Source of the DNA: JBNJGB01 sp051747385
GTDB lineage: Bacteria; Myxococcota_A; UBA9042; PHBI01; JACKFB01
NCBI GenBank assembly: GCA_051747385.1
Contig: JBNJGB010000016.1
Span: 1-64,000, forward strand
Direction of reading: 5' to 3'
DNA: 64,000 bases
A program made the translations under genes and the position numbers. A model generated the notes under the pieces. That model was not told the DNA's origin. It was given only the letters and a program-made list of their open reading frames with translations, and did not search any database. Positions 25,759 through 36,700 of this stretch are shown here, piece by piece; position 1 is the stretch's first letter, and every line of letters begins with the position of its first letter.

Positions 25759-28700
25759 TCAGGGACCTCCCGGGCTCGCACCGGGAGACATCGGAGGTTC
25801 GGGCGCGCCCTGCGAGGGAGACGGACGCGCCGCCCGGAGCAGGCAGGCCACCCCGGCCGCGGCCAGGGGCCAGCCCACCAGCGCCCAGGGCCGCGCGACG
25901 AAGTCCCCGCCGCATCCCGCCGGCGCATAGAGCCCGTAGACGACCAGCCCGGCGGCGGCCAGGGTCGTGGCGTGCTGGAGGGCGAGCAGCCAGTGGCCCG
26001 CCGCGGCCCGATCGGGGCCGATCGGGCCGGTGTCAGCCGGCTCGAGGCGCGCGCTCAGGACGAGCAGGCCCCCGAGACCCGTGAGGACGCCGAGCGCGAG
26101 ACCCAGCAGATCCCCGGGCACGAGGGCGACGACGCCGAGCGTGAGCAGGGCGTGGACGGCCCACCAGCGCGGGGTGGCCAGGCGGCCGCTCTCGGCGAAG
26201 GCCACGACCGCGCGGCGGCGGCGGCGCCGGGACGCGAGCCACAGGGCCACCGGCAGGGCCAGCCCCGACGCGACGATCGGAGCCGCGACGCCGAGCGCCG
26301 CCCCGACCGGCACGCATCGCACGGCCTCGGATGCGGGGCCGCCCCCGAGCCCGAGCGTGACGCCCAGCCAGGCCGCCCACGACGCGGCGACGAGCGCGAC
26401 GCGCACGGAGGCCCGGTGCAGCCACCGCAGTCGGCGGGCCGCGCGCTCGCCGCCCGCCGTCTCCGGCGCCACCGCCACGGCGTCGGCCCAGGCGCCGACG
26501 CGCACGAGCCTCCCGAAGGCCAGCCGACGCCGCAGGAGCACCGTGGGATCCACGTCATCGGGCGCCTCCTCGTCGCCCGGGGTTCGGCGCATCCGCAACC
26601 CGAAGCCGGCCAGGTCGTCCGCGAGGGCCGTGAGGTGGGCCTCCCAGGACGCCCCGACCGCGCCCAGGGCCGCCAGGAGGGGCATGGCCGCCCGCCGCAG
26701 CGCCCGTCCCGCCTCCTCGAGGTCGGAGATCGGCTGCAGGAGGTCTCGGAGCGGCGCCGTGGCGAGGACGCGACGATCCGTCACGGGCGGGCGGGCGCCG
26801 AGGCCTCGGATCGGCTCGGATCGGACCAGGCCCTCCCAGAGCAGGTGGAGGTCGGTCCAGCCGGCCTCCCGCGCGAGGCGCAGCACCCGGGCGCAGGTCT
26901 CGTGCAGGTCGGCCAGGACCGCGTGCGGATCCCCTGACGGACCCGACCGCGCGGGTGGACGCAGCCCGGGGCGCAGCGCGGGGGTGCGGGCGCCGTCCGT
27001 CGTGCGCTCCAGCGCGAGGATCCTCAGCGCCCCGGCTCGCCGCGCGGACGGCACCTGGGCGCGGGCGGCCTCCAGGGCGGAGTCGAGGCGCCGCGCGAGC
27101 GACTCGATGGCCGCCGGCGGGCTGCCGGGGCCGAAGGCCTCGCGCACCGCGCCGACGTCCGCCATGGGATCCAGGGCGGGCGCCGAGAGCAGGAAGTCCA
27201 CCCAGCGCCAGGCCTCGCGGCGCTCCTCCAGGTAGTCGGACCAGCCGGGCACCGCGCCGTCCGCCTCGGGGAACACGGCCAGGATCCCGGCCACCTCGTC
27301 CCCGACGACGGGCCGGTCCTCGGCCGCCGGCCGCCACAGCGCGGCGATCCGTCGGGTCTCCGGGTGTCGGGCTCCTGCCTCGAGGGCTTCCAGCACGGCC
27401 GGTCGCGCGCCCACGGCGAGCAGGTGGTCGGCCATTCGCACGGTCGCCTCCAGGCGCCCGCCGGCGGGCGTCGGCGAGGGGATCAGCCCTCCTTCCAGCA
27501 GCGCGTCCGCGAGGCGCGCCGCGTCCGCGGGATCCTCCGGGGCACCGGTCGCCAGGTGCGTCAGCACGCCCCCGAGGGGCTCTGCCAACCGGAGCGGGAT
27601 CGGCTCGTCGGGCGTGACGACGACCCGCGCCGCCAGGTCGGGGTGGTCCTCAAGGAGTCGCCGGAGCGTACCCACGAGGACCCGCTGGGCCCCCGGGGAG
27701 CGTGCCTCCGGCGTCGCCGAGGGCGGGACCAGGGCGGCGGCCAGCCCGTCCAGCAGATCGCGGGCGACGCCGAGGACCCTGCGTGCCCCCACGCCGCTCT
27801 CCTCCAGGGAGGCGCCGCCGCGCAGCCACGCCAGGGCCGACAGGCGCGCCTCCAGGCCGGCGCGGTGACAGTCGGCGAGCCACGGGTCCGGGCTGTCGAG
27901 GGCCGCCACGTCGTAGACGGGGGCTTCCTCCCACGCGGCCGACAGGAGGTCGAAGTCCGCACCCGTGGGCTCGCTGGGCGGCGGAGCCCATGTCCTCGCC
28001 AGGAGGCGCGCCAGGACCCTCGCCGGGCCAGGCACGCCGTCGAGGCCGCCCAGCACCTCCACCCGGCGGTGGGCGGCCCGCCACGCCCGAGGCGCCACGG
28101 CCACGCCGGGGGTCGCCTGCCGGGCCACGCGCTCCAGGTCCCGCGCGGCGGCCCGAAGCTCCGCCCAGGCCCCTCCCCTCCCGGTCCCTGGCGGAGGCGG
28201 CTCCAAAGCCGCACCGGGCGACGCCAGACCGGCGTCGCGCGCCGTCCGATCCAGGTACACCAGCGCAGGGATGTCGGGCGCCTCGGCGAGCGTCATGCGG
28301 AGTCGCACCAGGGCATCCCGGCCGGCCTCCCCCTCCTCGCCCAGGGCGTCCACGACGTCCTCCCACGCATCCAGCAGGGGCCGCACGGGCCCGTCGCCGC
28401 GGATCACCCGGGCGGCGACGTCGCGCCCCGTCCGCTCGAGGCGCTCCAGCCGGCCGGGATCGTCCCGCCGGGCCACGATCACGCGCGTGGCAGCGCGGAC
28501 GACGTCCGGCCCGTCGGCCGCGGCCAGCGCGTCCAGGGAGGCCGGGAGGTCCACGGACGCCTCGTCGCCGCCGGCGGGGGGCACGTCGGCCAGGCCCAGG
28601 GCGGCCGGAGCGCAGGCGGGTCCATCCGGGGCTTCGAGGGCGCGTCGTCCGAGCCTCGCCGCGCGCCTCGCCACGCCGGGATCGGGGTGCAGCCCCAGGA

Positions 28701-29667
28701 TCCCCAGGGCCGCCGGCCACGCCTGCTCCGACGGGGTCGCCTCCCCTCGCAGCGCGCGCTCGCAGGCCGCCAGGAGTGGTTCGACACGCGCGTCGTGGCG
28801 GCTGGCGTAGCGGCACAAGCCGCCCATGGCCCGCGCCGCGTCGGGCGCGCTCGGTGCAGGACGACCCGCGAGGTCTGCCAGCCAGGCGCCCAGCGGATGG
28901 TCGTCCCGCGGCGCCCGGACCAGGGAGATCGCCCTACCGCCCTCCGCGACGAGCACCCCGGCGATCGCGTCCAGCACCTCGCCGCGGATCGGCTCCGGAT
29001 CCCCCACCACGGGGAGACCGCCCGGCCTCGCCGCCTGGTCCAGGAAGCGCACCGCGGCCGCGAGGAGCGACGGGCGGCGAGGCGGCGCCGTCGCGGCCAG
29101 CAACTCGCGGAGGCGCCCGGGCTGCGCGAGCAGGCGCTGTACGACGCCGCGGCCGCCGTCTCCCACCAGCTCGACCCGATCGCGGCCCAGGCGGGCGGCG
29201 AGGAAGGCGGTGATCTCGGGGTGCCGGGGCCCGAACCGACGCTCCACGCACGCAAGGAGCGGCGCGTCCACGGTGCCGGTGTGGAACGCCAGGGCCCGCG
29301 GAGCGAGGGGCCCGGAGGCTCCATCACCGCGCGCATCGAAGGCGGCCCACACCGCGTCCAGGGCCGCGAGCGGGGCCCGACCGGCCCCCAGGTCGTCCTG
29401 CCGGGCCTCGACGTCTTCCGCCACGCGGCGCCAGGCGTCCACGGGCAGCGCCGAGACGGCCCACGCGAGCCACGCGGCGGCGGCCCGGGAGTCCGCCTCC
29501 ACGGCCTCGGCGTCGGCCCAGGTCGTGTCTCGTTCGTCCTCGGACTCCGGGCGCTGGGCGCGGAGGCCCTGAAGCGCCTCCTGGTGCGAGGTCAGGTCGT
29601 CGAGCCGCGCCAGGACCGCCTGCGGAGCGGGCGCGGCCCGGGCCTCTGTGGGTTCTTCCGACACCAT
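25759..29667 (-). CDS. Giant helical-repeat membrane protein of unknown function
   Basis: 1302 residues, Ala/Arg/Asp-rich. Residues 1-1080 are almost wholly helical with recurring short amphipathic pairs, reminiscent of HEAT/ARM-type solenoids. The C-terminal 210 residues hold about four or five membrane segments (for example VALVAASWAAWLGVTLGL and LLTLGVVALVPGDLLGLALG) and end in a Pro-rich tail. No signal peptide, so the solenoid is probably cytoplasmic. Convergent with the DUF4157 cassette, ten bases apart. I recognise no family. Confidence 0.75.
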   Translation of the reverse strand: MVSEEPTEARAAPAPQAVLARLDDLTSHQEALQGLRAQRPESEDERDTTWADAEAVEADSRAAAAWLAWAVSALPVDAWRRVAEDVEARQDDLGAGRAPLAALDAVWAAFDARGDGASGPLAPRALAFHTGTVDAPLLACVERRFGPRHPEITAFLAARLGRDRVELVGDGGRGVVQRLLAQPGRLRELLAATAPPRRPSLLAAAVRFLDQAARPGGLPVVGDPEPIRGEVLDAIAGVLVAEGGRAISLVRAPRDDHPLGAWLADLAGRPAPSAPDAARAMGGLCRYASRHDARVEPLLAACERALRGEATPSEQAWPAALGILGLHPDPGVARRAARLGRRALEAPDGPACAPAALGLADVPPAGGDEASVDLPASLDALAAADGPDVVRAATRVIVARRDDPGRLERLERTGRDVAARVIRGDGPVRPLLDAWEDVVDALGEEGEAGRDALVRLRMTLAEAPDIPALVYLDRTARDAGLASPGAALEPPPPGTGRGGAWAELRAAARDLERVARQATPGVAVAPRAWRAAHRRVEVLGGLDGVPGPARVLARLLARTWAPPPSEPTGADFDLLSAAWEEAPVYDVAALDSPDPWLADCHRAGLEARLSALAWLRGGASLEESGVGARRVLGVARDLLDGLAAALVPPSATPEARSPGAQRVLVGTLRRLLEDHPDLAARVVVTPDEPIPLRLAEPLGGVLTHLATGAPEDPADAARLADALLEGGLIPSPTPAGGRLEATVRMADHLLAVGARPAVLEALEAGARHPETRRIAALWRPAAEDRPVVGDEVAGILAVFPEADGAVPGWSDYLEERREAWRWVDFLLSAPALDPMADVGAVREAFGPGSPPAAIESLARRLDSALEAARAQVPSARRAGALRILALERTTDGARTPALRPGLRPPARSGPSGDPHAVLADLHETCARVLRLAREAGWTDLHLLWEGLVRSEPIRGLGARPPVTDRRVLATAPLRDLLQPISDLEEAGRALRRAAMPLLAALGAVGASWEAHLTALADDLAGFGLRMRRTPGDEEAPDDVDPTVLLRRRLAFGRLVRVGAWADAVAVAPETAGGERAARRLRWLHRASVRVALVAASWAAWLGVTLGLGGGPASEAVRCVPVGAALGVAAPIVASGLALPVALWLASRRRRRRAVVAFAESGRLATPRWWAVHALLTLGVVALVPGDLLGLALGVLTGLGGLLVLSARLEPADTGPIGPDRAAAGHWLLALQHATTLAAAGLVVYGLYAPAGCGGDFVARPWALVGWPLAAAGVACLLRAARPSPSQGAPEPPMSPGASPGGP

Positions 29668-29799
29668 CCGTCGAGTCCTCGGCGCGAGACGCTATCACCG
29701 GGAGCCGCGCGGGGACACCCTACCAGCAGCCTCGAGCGTGATGTGACCGGGATTGCGCCGGGTGTTCTTCCCGAGCCCCCGGGCCTCGAGGGACCACCC

Positions 29800-31002
29800 T
29801 CAGCCGAAGGCGGCCTCGAAGCCGACGCGGGCGGCCCGGAAGTCCACGTTGTTCCAGGGGGTGCCCGCGAGCGTGACCGCCAGGACGGCGAACGGGATCC
29901 GCCAGGTGGGCAGCGGATCCAGCGCCTCCTCCAATCCGGAGCCGCGCGGGATGGACACGGCCATCCACTCGTGGCCGGCGGCCCCCAGCTCCGCGTGCAT
30001 CCCGAGGAGCAGATCCTCGAGGATGCCGGGGTCCTCCCGGCTCACCTCCACGCCTCCGAGGAAGACCACGTCTGCGGGGACGCCCGGCTCCGGCAGGGGA
30101 TCGTGGCCGCGGACCAGTCCGCGCAGGCGGAAGCGGAGCGCGTCCAGCCGCGCCTCGCCCTCCCGCTCCAGGGGGACGAAGCGACGCACGGACGACAGGT
30201 CGAGGGCAGCCGCGCAGCCGACGATCCGCGCGCCGGACTCCCGCACCACGAAGAAGCGATCCACACCGAAGTCCGGCAGGCGGGCCACGAGCTGGCGCAG
30301 GCGCTGCGGGGTGACGTCCTCTCCGAAGCGTCGGGTGGTCTGGTGCCGCGACATGAAGGCGGCGAGGGGCTCCAGGTCCAGGTCGCTGGCTCGCTGGACC
30401 ATCCGCTCCGGCTCGGCACGCGCGCGCCCCTGCAGCGGCACGAGCACCAGATCCATGAGGGTCATCACCTGGGCCATGGGCTGCTCGTAGCGCGCAGCCC
30501 TTCGCTGCAGGAACGGGTCGAGGGCGCCGTAGTCGTGGCACGGCACGGCCGTCTGGAACACCTCGGCCCCGCGGCGATCGCGGACGTGCTCCAGGGCCGC
30601 GCGGAGGGCGCCGGGGAAGACGCGCCCGCCGCGGTGCTCCGGCAGCATGCGGACGTCGCCGATGTGACCCACGGACAGCACGTCGGAGGCATGCCGTCCC
30701 GGCCGCGCCGCGACGGACAGGCAGCCGACCGGGGCCCCACCGTCGTCCTCCACGAGGAAGACATCGGGCGGGACGGAGGGGTCGCGGGTCCGAAGGCGCC
30801 GGAGCGCGAAGAAGTCGTCCCCGCGATCTTCGACGAAGGGCGTCGGGGCACCGAAGGGAACCCGCCGCACGAGGTCCCGGAGCGCCGCGTCGTCCGCGGG
30901 GGTGGCGAGGCGGACCCGCCAGCCCTCGCCCTCGGCGAGCACGGACGCGGATCCGCTCGCGCCGTCCTGGGGATCGCTCCGGTGCTGCAAGACGTCCACC
31001 AT
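29800..31002 (-). CDS. GNAT-family acyltransferase (double GNAT fold)
   Basis: 400 residues. The first half shows a GNAT core: RLATPADDAALRDLVR, then GHIGDVRMLPEHRGGRVFPGAL with the acyl-CoA loop pattern, then the second strand-helix unit. The second half (from about 215) looks like a divergent copy (LVPLQG...SDLDLEPLAAFMSRHQ...FFVVRESGARIVGCAAAL). The ATG at 31002 is chosen because the frame upstream is Arg/Pro-rich filler. Substrate unknown; such proteins acylate amines or protein lysines. Divergent from the cyclic-nucleotide-binding gene over 161 bases. Confidence 0.78.
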   Translation of the reverse strand: MVDVLQHRSDPQDGASGSASVLAEGEGWRVRLATPADDAALRDLVRRVPFGAPTPFVEDRGDDFFALRRLRTRDPSVPPDVFLVEDDGGAPVGCLSVAARPGRHASDVLSVGHIGDVRMLPEHRGGRVFPGALRAALEHVRDRRGAEVFQTAVPCHDYGALDPFLQRRAARYEQPMAQVMTLMDLVLVPLQGRARAEPERMVQRASDLDLEPLAAFMSRHQTTRRFGEDVTPQRLRQLVARLPDFGVDRFFVVRESGARIVGCAAALDLSSVRRFVPLEREGEARLDALRFRLRGLVRGHDPLPEPGVPADVVFLGGVEVSREDPGILEDLLLGMHAELGAAGHEWMAVSIPRGSGLEEALDPLPTWRIPFAVLAVTLAGTPWNNVDFRAARVGFEAAFG

Positions 31003-31163
31003 CGCCCGAGCGTCTCGACAAGGGGCGTCGCGGGGCGACGCGTCGCGATCTATAGCACGACCGCTGCGCCAGGGTCCTCCACCCGCGATCCGGGAGGTCC
31101 TCCCGTGCCCTCCTCCGGCGGTCCGGAGCGCCCGGCGACGCGCGCCAGGGTGTATGATCGTTC

Positions 31164-31637
31164 GTGATGCTGGCGGTCGACTCCAAGGCGGCACTCCTCC
31201 GACAGGTCCCGATCTTCGGCGGCCTGAGAGAGGACACGCTCGCCTTCCTCCTCGAGCGCGCGGAGCGGAAGCGCGTGCGCGAGGGCGAGGACTTCTTTCG
31301 CGAGGGGGAGGTCGGCGGCGAGGTCTACGTGCTGGATCGGGGCACCGTCGAGGTCCTCAAGGGCAAGGGAGAGCGGACCTTCCGGCTCATGCGCCTCCGG
31401 GCGGGGGACTGCTTCGGCGAGACGTCGCTCCTGGCCGTGATGCCCCGGAGCGCCTCGGTCCGCGCCCTCGAGGACTGCGAGGCCATCTGCCTGCACAACC
31501 GGGACCTGTACCACCTCTACGAGCACGACCCGGAGCAGTTCGCCATCCTCGTGATGAACATGGGCCGCGAGGTGGCTCGGCGCCTGTGGGTCGCCAACGA
31601 GCTGCTGTTCGAGTACGCCGACTTCTTCGGCGGCTGA
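31164..31637 (+). CDS. Cyclic nucleotide-binding domain protein
   Basis: 157 residues, a single cNMP-binding beta-barrel with no DNA-binding helix-turn-helix. The core is LRQVPIFGGLREDTLAFLL, then EGEDFFREGEVGGEVYVLDRG and the phosphate-binding-cassette region AGDCFGETSLLAVMPRSASVRA with Glu and Arg in place. C-terminal helices end EYADFFGG. It starts at GTG 31164, or ATG one codon later. Stand-alone proteins like this are common in Myxococcota; their partners are unknown. Convergent with the PDZ protein gene. Confidence 0.88.
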   Translation: MMLAVDSKAALLRQVPIFGGLREDTLAFLLERAERKRVREGEDFFREGEVGGEVYVLDRGTVEVLKGKGERTFRLMRLRAGDCFGETSLLAVMPRSASVRALEDCEAICLHNRDLYHLYEHDPEQFAILVMNMGREVARRLWVANELLFEYADFFGG

Positions 31638-31655
31638 CGCCTCCCTCCACCGCTC

Positions 31656-33725
31656 CTATCGCTTGACCATCCGGCGCTGGATGCGGACCTCGCGTGGGGA
31701 GCCTCCGCCGTGCGGGACGACGGTCAGGGACACCTCGCTGTCCGGCTCGCCGCGGAGCATCTCCAGGGCGCCGCGCAGGCCCAGCTCGGAGGCCGGGCGA
31801 CCGTCGACCTCGAGGATGCGCGCGCCGGGGCCGAGGCCCGCTTCGCCGGCGGCGGAGCCGTCGAACACCCGCCGCAGGACGATCTGGTCTCCGTGGGTCC
31901 CCAGCATGGCGCCGATGCCGCCGTACTCCATCCGCTGCCCGTCCTCGGACGGCAGCATGTCGAGGGTGCCGATGTCGAGGACCTGCCCCGCCTGCGGTTG
32001 CAGGCCGGACACCATGCGCATGGTGTAGCCGCTCCGTCGCAGTGACAGGCTCAGGCGCCGGATGGGCACGCGCTCCAGGCGGAAGCGGCCCGCCCGGTCG
32101 GTCTCGGCGTTCGCCCCGGCGCCACGACCGGACTCCACGCCCTGGGCCCGCACCCTCACGCCCACCAGGGGGTCTCCCGTGTCGGCGTCCAGGATGCGCC
32201 CCTCGATGGTCGCCTGGCGGGGCATCACCACGTCGCCCACGTCCGTGACCCGGCCGCGCTCCACCTGGTGGCCGCCGCTCCGCACCGGGGCCCGGCCGGG
32301 CGCGCGGAGGACGAGGTCGTATCGCCCCGGGTCCAGCCCCTCGAGCCGGAAGCGACCGCCGCCGTCGCGCACGTCTCGACTCACGCGCCCACCCCGCCGC
32401 GCCCGCGGGCCCGAGGGCAGCACGTCCAGGTGATAGGACGTCACGGGCCGACCCGACTCGTCCACGACCCGGCCGGTGAGCGCCGCGTCCCCACCGCGGA
32501 GGCGCAGGGTGATCTCCTCCCCGGGGCCGGAGACCACCACCGCCTCGCTCCGCCCGAGCGCCCCGTGGGTCGCCCGGCAGCGCACCGGGAAGTCGGACAC
32601 GGTCGGCACGACGAAGTGCCCGTCCGGGTGGGTGTGGGTCACGGGCGGGCGCCGCGCGGCGTCGTCCCCCGCGTCCACCGGCACGAGGTGGATGGCGGCG
32701 GCCCCGGCCGGTCGGCCGTCCGGCCCGAGGACGATCCCGCGGAACCCCGGAGCCGGCTCCAGGCGCACGACCACCTCGTTCGCCTCCCCCGGGATCACCT
32801 CCGCCGGGACGCGGCGGGCCGGCGCATATCCGGCCTTCATGACCGCGACCCTCGCCTCGCCCTCGGGCAGGCCGTCCACGTCGAAGGCGCCCTCGGCGTC
32901 CGTCACGTCGCGCCTCGGCCGGGAGGCCCCCGGCGCGTACACGAGCACCCGCGCGCCCTCCACGGGCACGTCGTCGGGGCCCAGCACCCAGCCGGTCAGC
33001 CGACCGCCGGTCGGCAGGTTCAGGGCGACGCCGCGTACGACCCCGCCCGGGACCAGATCGAGCACGTCGCTCTCGGCCAGGGCCCCGTCCGACGGCTCCG
33101 CGAGAAGCTGGAGGCGCCCCGGGAGCAGGCCGTCCAGGGTGAAGCGGCCCTCCGCGTCCGTCCGCGCGTCCGTCTCGGTACTGAAGGGCTCGCCGCCGTC
33201 GGGTCCGCGAAGCTGGAGCACGGACAGCGGCACGCCCTCGACCCCTCGCCCGTCGCGCACCACGCGCCCCGAGACGCTGCCGGTGCGGCTCAGGCGCAGC
33301 GTGACCTCGGGCGGGGGCTCGCCGGGCCGAACCTCCACCTCCCGGCCGCGCGGCGCGCCGGGGCCGCCCACCGACCAGCCCTCGGCCTCCGCCCGCACCT
33401 CGCAGGCGCCCTCGATCGGCTCCTCGATCCCGAACGCCCCGTCGGCGTCGGTGCGGACCGCCACGGACCGCTCGCGCTCCTCGCAGGTGATCCGGACCGT
33501 CGCGTCGGCCACGCCGTCCCCGCTCGATCGCGCCACGACACGCCCCGCCAGGGTCCACGACGGAGCCTCCGGGGCGGCCTCGGCCGACGATCCGGCTCGA
33601 TCCGCCTCCGGGTCGGTCGCGGCATCCCCACCGTCGCGGAGGGCCAGGAAGGCCACGGCCGCGCCGAGCACCGCGATCAGGGCGAGCCACCAGCCGGGGT
33701 GGCGGGTCGGGGACCGCTCAGCCAA
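31656..33725 (-). CDS. Carboxypeptidase-regulatory-like repeat protein with C-terminal PDZ domain
   Basis: 689 residues. An uncleaved-type N-terminal membrane anchor (HPGWWLALIAVLGAAVAFLALR) puts the rest in the periplasm. About six beta-sandwich repeats follow with the pattern GRV.D..G.P......V......G...T.TDA.G.F.L.GL..G......A, the carboxypeptidase-regulatory/transthyretin-like fold. Residues about 600-680 form a PDZ domain (GSAAGEAGLGPGARILEVDG). It starts seven bases after the stop of the alpha-2-macroglobulin gene, so the two are probably one operon acting in the envelope. Confidence 0.82.
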   Translation of the reverse strand: MAERSPTRHPGWWLALIAVLGAAVAFLALRDGGDAATDPEADRAGSSAEAAPEAPSWTLAGRVVARSSGDGVADATVRITCEERERSVAVRTDADGAFGIEEPIEGACEVRAEAEGWSVGGPGAPRGREVEVRPGEPPPEVTLRLSRTGSVSGRVVRDGRGVEGVPLSVLQLRGPDGGEPFSTETDARTDAEGRFTLDGLLPGRLQLLAEPSDGALAESDVLDLVPGGVVRGVALNLPTGGRLTGWVLGPDDVPVEGARVLVYAPGASRPRRDVTDAEGAFDVDGLPEGEARVAVMKAGYAPARRVPAEVIPGEANEVVVRLEPAPGFRGIVLGPDGRPAGAAAIHLVPVDAGDDAARRPPVTHTHPDGHFVVPTVSDFPVRCRATHGALGRSEAVVVSGPGEEITLRLRGGDAALTGRVVDESGRPVTSYHLDVLPSGPRARRGGRVSRDVRDGGGRFRLEGLDPGRYDLVLRAPGRAPVRSGGHQVERGRVTDVGDVVMPRQATIEGRILDADTGDPLVGVRVRAQGVESGRGAGANAETDRAGRFRLERVPIRRLSLSLRRSGYTMRMVSGLQPQAGQVLDIGTLDMLPSEDGQRMEYGGIGAMLGTHGDQIVLRRVFDGSAAGEAGLGPGARILEVDGRPASELGLRGALEMLRGEPDSEVSLTVVPHGGGSPREVRIQRRMVKR

Positions 33726-33732
33726 CGTCTCG

Positions 33733-36700
33733 TCACTCCCGGTCGTCGATCACCACGCGCGCGGTCGCGCCCCGACCGAAGGTCTCCGGGTGATACATCT
33801 CCTCCGCCTTCGGCGGCGGCACCACGAAGCGGCCGGGGGTGGTCGCGCGCGCCACGTAGGTATACGTGTGCACGCCCTCCCAGACCAGGGACGAGAACGC
33901 CTCGGCCCGCTCGTCGCGCAGGTTGTCGTGCTCGTACCAGGGGCCCCACCACCGCCAGTAGCCGGAGCGCCCCCCCTCCTCGTCGCCGGGGGGCGGCGTC
34001 GCGCTCACGGCCAGGTCCGGGTTCACGGGCTCCAGGCCCGCCGGCAGCGGGTCCACGAGCGCCACGTGATAGCGGCGGGTCGGGGCGACCATGGTCACCC
34101 GGACGCGCACCCGGGCGCCGGGCCGCACGTGCCACGTCCCGTCGTCGTCGCGGCGGACGTCCCCCGGATCGTCCACGGGCTCGTACCGCCGCTCGACGGT
34201 GAAGCCGTGGTCGGCGGGCTCCAGGTCCAGGTCCTCCGGGGCGTAGCGGAGACCCAGGCGATAGTACATCCGCCCCTTCCCCTCCTTCTGGAGGACCAGC
34301 GGCGGCTCTCCCTCGGCCTCCTTCAGGGTCGCCATGGGCACGCTCAGGTGCTCGCGCTCCGTCGTCCGCCCCTCGAAGCGGTGCTCGCCGGCGTAGCGAT
34401 CGCCGAGCCAGATGCGCGCCACGAAGTCCGGCGTCACCGACTCGTACGCGTGGAAGTAGCGATCGAGGGCCAGGAGCACGAAGACGTTGTCCTGGGTGTT
34501 GCCCCAGCGGCCCTCCTTCCGGTGGGCCAGGAGACCCCGGACGATCTTCGGGATCAGGTCGCTGCCCGGCCGATCCCCGACCAGCGCCTCCAGGATGAGC
34601 GCGTCGGCGCGCCGGCTGGAGTGCAGCAGCAGGTGGGCGCCGTCATCGTAGCCCGTCGTGAAGTGCGCCGCGGCGGCGGTCTCGGTGACCCGGTTGCCCA
34701 GGTGCCTCCGGATGTCCTCGACCGTGTCCTCGGAGCCCGCCTCGCCGGCCAGGACCGGGTAGATCCAGCCGACGGCCTCGAGCGGCAGCTCCTCCAGGCC
34801 GCCCGCCTCCTCGACGAGCCCGCGGGCCCGCTCCGGATCGGCGTCCCCCGCCTTGTCGCGGACGTACAGGCCGTAGGCCGTGATGACCCGGCGCACCGCC
34901 TCCGGATAGTGCGACGGGAAGTGCTCCTCGATGCGCGCCAGGTAGCCAAGCGCCCGGCGGCGCATGCGATCGTCCACCTCGAACCCCTTGTCGGCGGCGC
35001 GCACCAGGGCGTGGGAGACGTGGACGGTCAAAAACGGCACGGAGCGCTGCCCGCGTCGCCAGAAGCCCCAGCCGCCGTCGCCGTTCTGGAGCCGCCTCAA
35101 CCGCTCGACGTCCCGGGCCACGGCCGCGCGGATCTCCTCCGGCTCGGGCAGGCCCTCGGCCTCGAACGCCGCCAGCACGTCCTTCAGCGCCGCCACCCCC
35201 AGGATCCGCGACGCGAGCTGCTCGGCGCAGTCGAACGGATATCCGACCAGGTAGAGGAACGCGTCGGTGAGCGCCTGGAGCTGGGTCGACGACGTCGTGA
35301 CCTCCAGGCCCCCGAACTCCGGGATCGCGTCCTCGGGAGCGCGGACCGGCTGGAAGACGGTGCCCTCGTCCACCGCGCCGTAGGTCGCGAAGGCCTCGGT
35401 GGTCGCGGGCGTCCACACCGGAAGCTCCACGCGCGCCGCATCGGCCACCGGACCGGAGGCCGCAGCCACCTGGAACCGAGCGGTCCCGGCCGACTCCGTC
35501 TCCGTCGGGAAGCGCACCTCGACCCTGTCCCGCGCGGGGACGCTCACCTTCCAGCCCCGCGGGCCGCCCAGCGACGCCACGGTCGCCCGGGCCGCGACCG
35601 AGACCGCCATGGCCTCGTCGGTCTGGTTCTGGAGCACCACCGGGAGCTCGAAGCGATCGCCGTAGTTCAAAAACCGCGGCGGCGAGGGCCGCACCATCAG
35701 CGGGAGCCGCGCCGTGAGGGTCGACTCGCCCTTGCCGAACTCGCGCTCGCCGGCGGCCGCGACGGCCGTCACTCGGTAGCGCGTGAGGTTGTCGGGCAGC
35801 GTCACGTCCACCCGCGCCCGGCCCTCCGCGTCCGTGCGGACGTCCGGCGCGAACACGGCCAGGGCGTCGAAGTCCTCCCGGACCGCGATGGCCTCGTCCC
35901 CTCCCGCGGCCGCTTCGGGCTCCGCCGCCGGAGCCGCCTTCGCGGACAGCGCCCGTCGAGCCATCGGCGCTCTGGCCGCCTCGTCCGCCATGCCCTGGGC
36001 GCCGCCGACGCCTGCGGACTGCTCGGCCTCCTCCATCTCGGGCGCCTGCGCCAGGTCGACCTCGCCGAGCAGGACGTGGCGCCGCGAGCGATGCTCCGAC
36101 ACGCCCGCCGATCGCTCCGAGTAGAACACGTCCACCGGGTCGGGGATCTCGTAGCCCGTGAGCGCCAGCACGGCCTCGTCGACCACCACGACGGCCACCT
36201 GGGCGCCGGAGACCGGCTCCCCGGCGGCGTCCTCCACGAGCAGGTCGACGACCGTCTCCCCGCCCGGCGCCATCTCCGCGGAGGCCGGCGTGGCCGTGAC
36301 GTCCAGGGTGCGCGAGCGGGGCGGGACCTTCAGGTTCAGGCCGCCCGACGCGAACGCCGGGCGGAGAGGCTCCCCCTGGAGAGGCTCGCCGTCCGGGCCC
36401 ACCCGCGGAGCCTGCCCCACCAGGTCCACGGCCACGTGGACGTTGGGGACGTGCCCCTCCTCGATGGGCACGCGCAGGGTGGTCGAGGTCCCCTCCATGG
36501 TGAAGCGCTCCGTGTGCACGAGGCCCGAGCGCCGCACCGTGAGCAGCCCCTCGGCGGGCGAGAACGGCGCCTGCACCAGGAGGCCGGCCACGTCGCCGGG
36601 GGCGTATCGCTCCCGGTCCGGCACGACCTGCACCTCCTGCTCCTCGATGTTCCGGCTCGGGGGGCGCTCGCCGCCGGGGACCCAGACGATCCGCTCGGTC

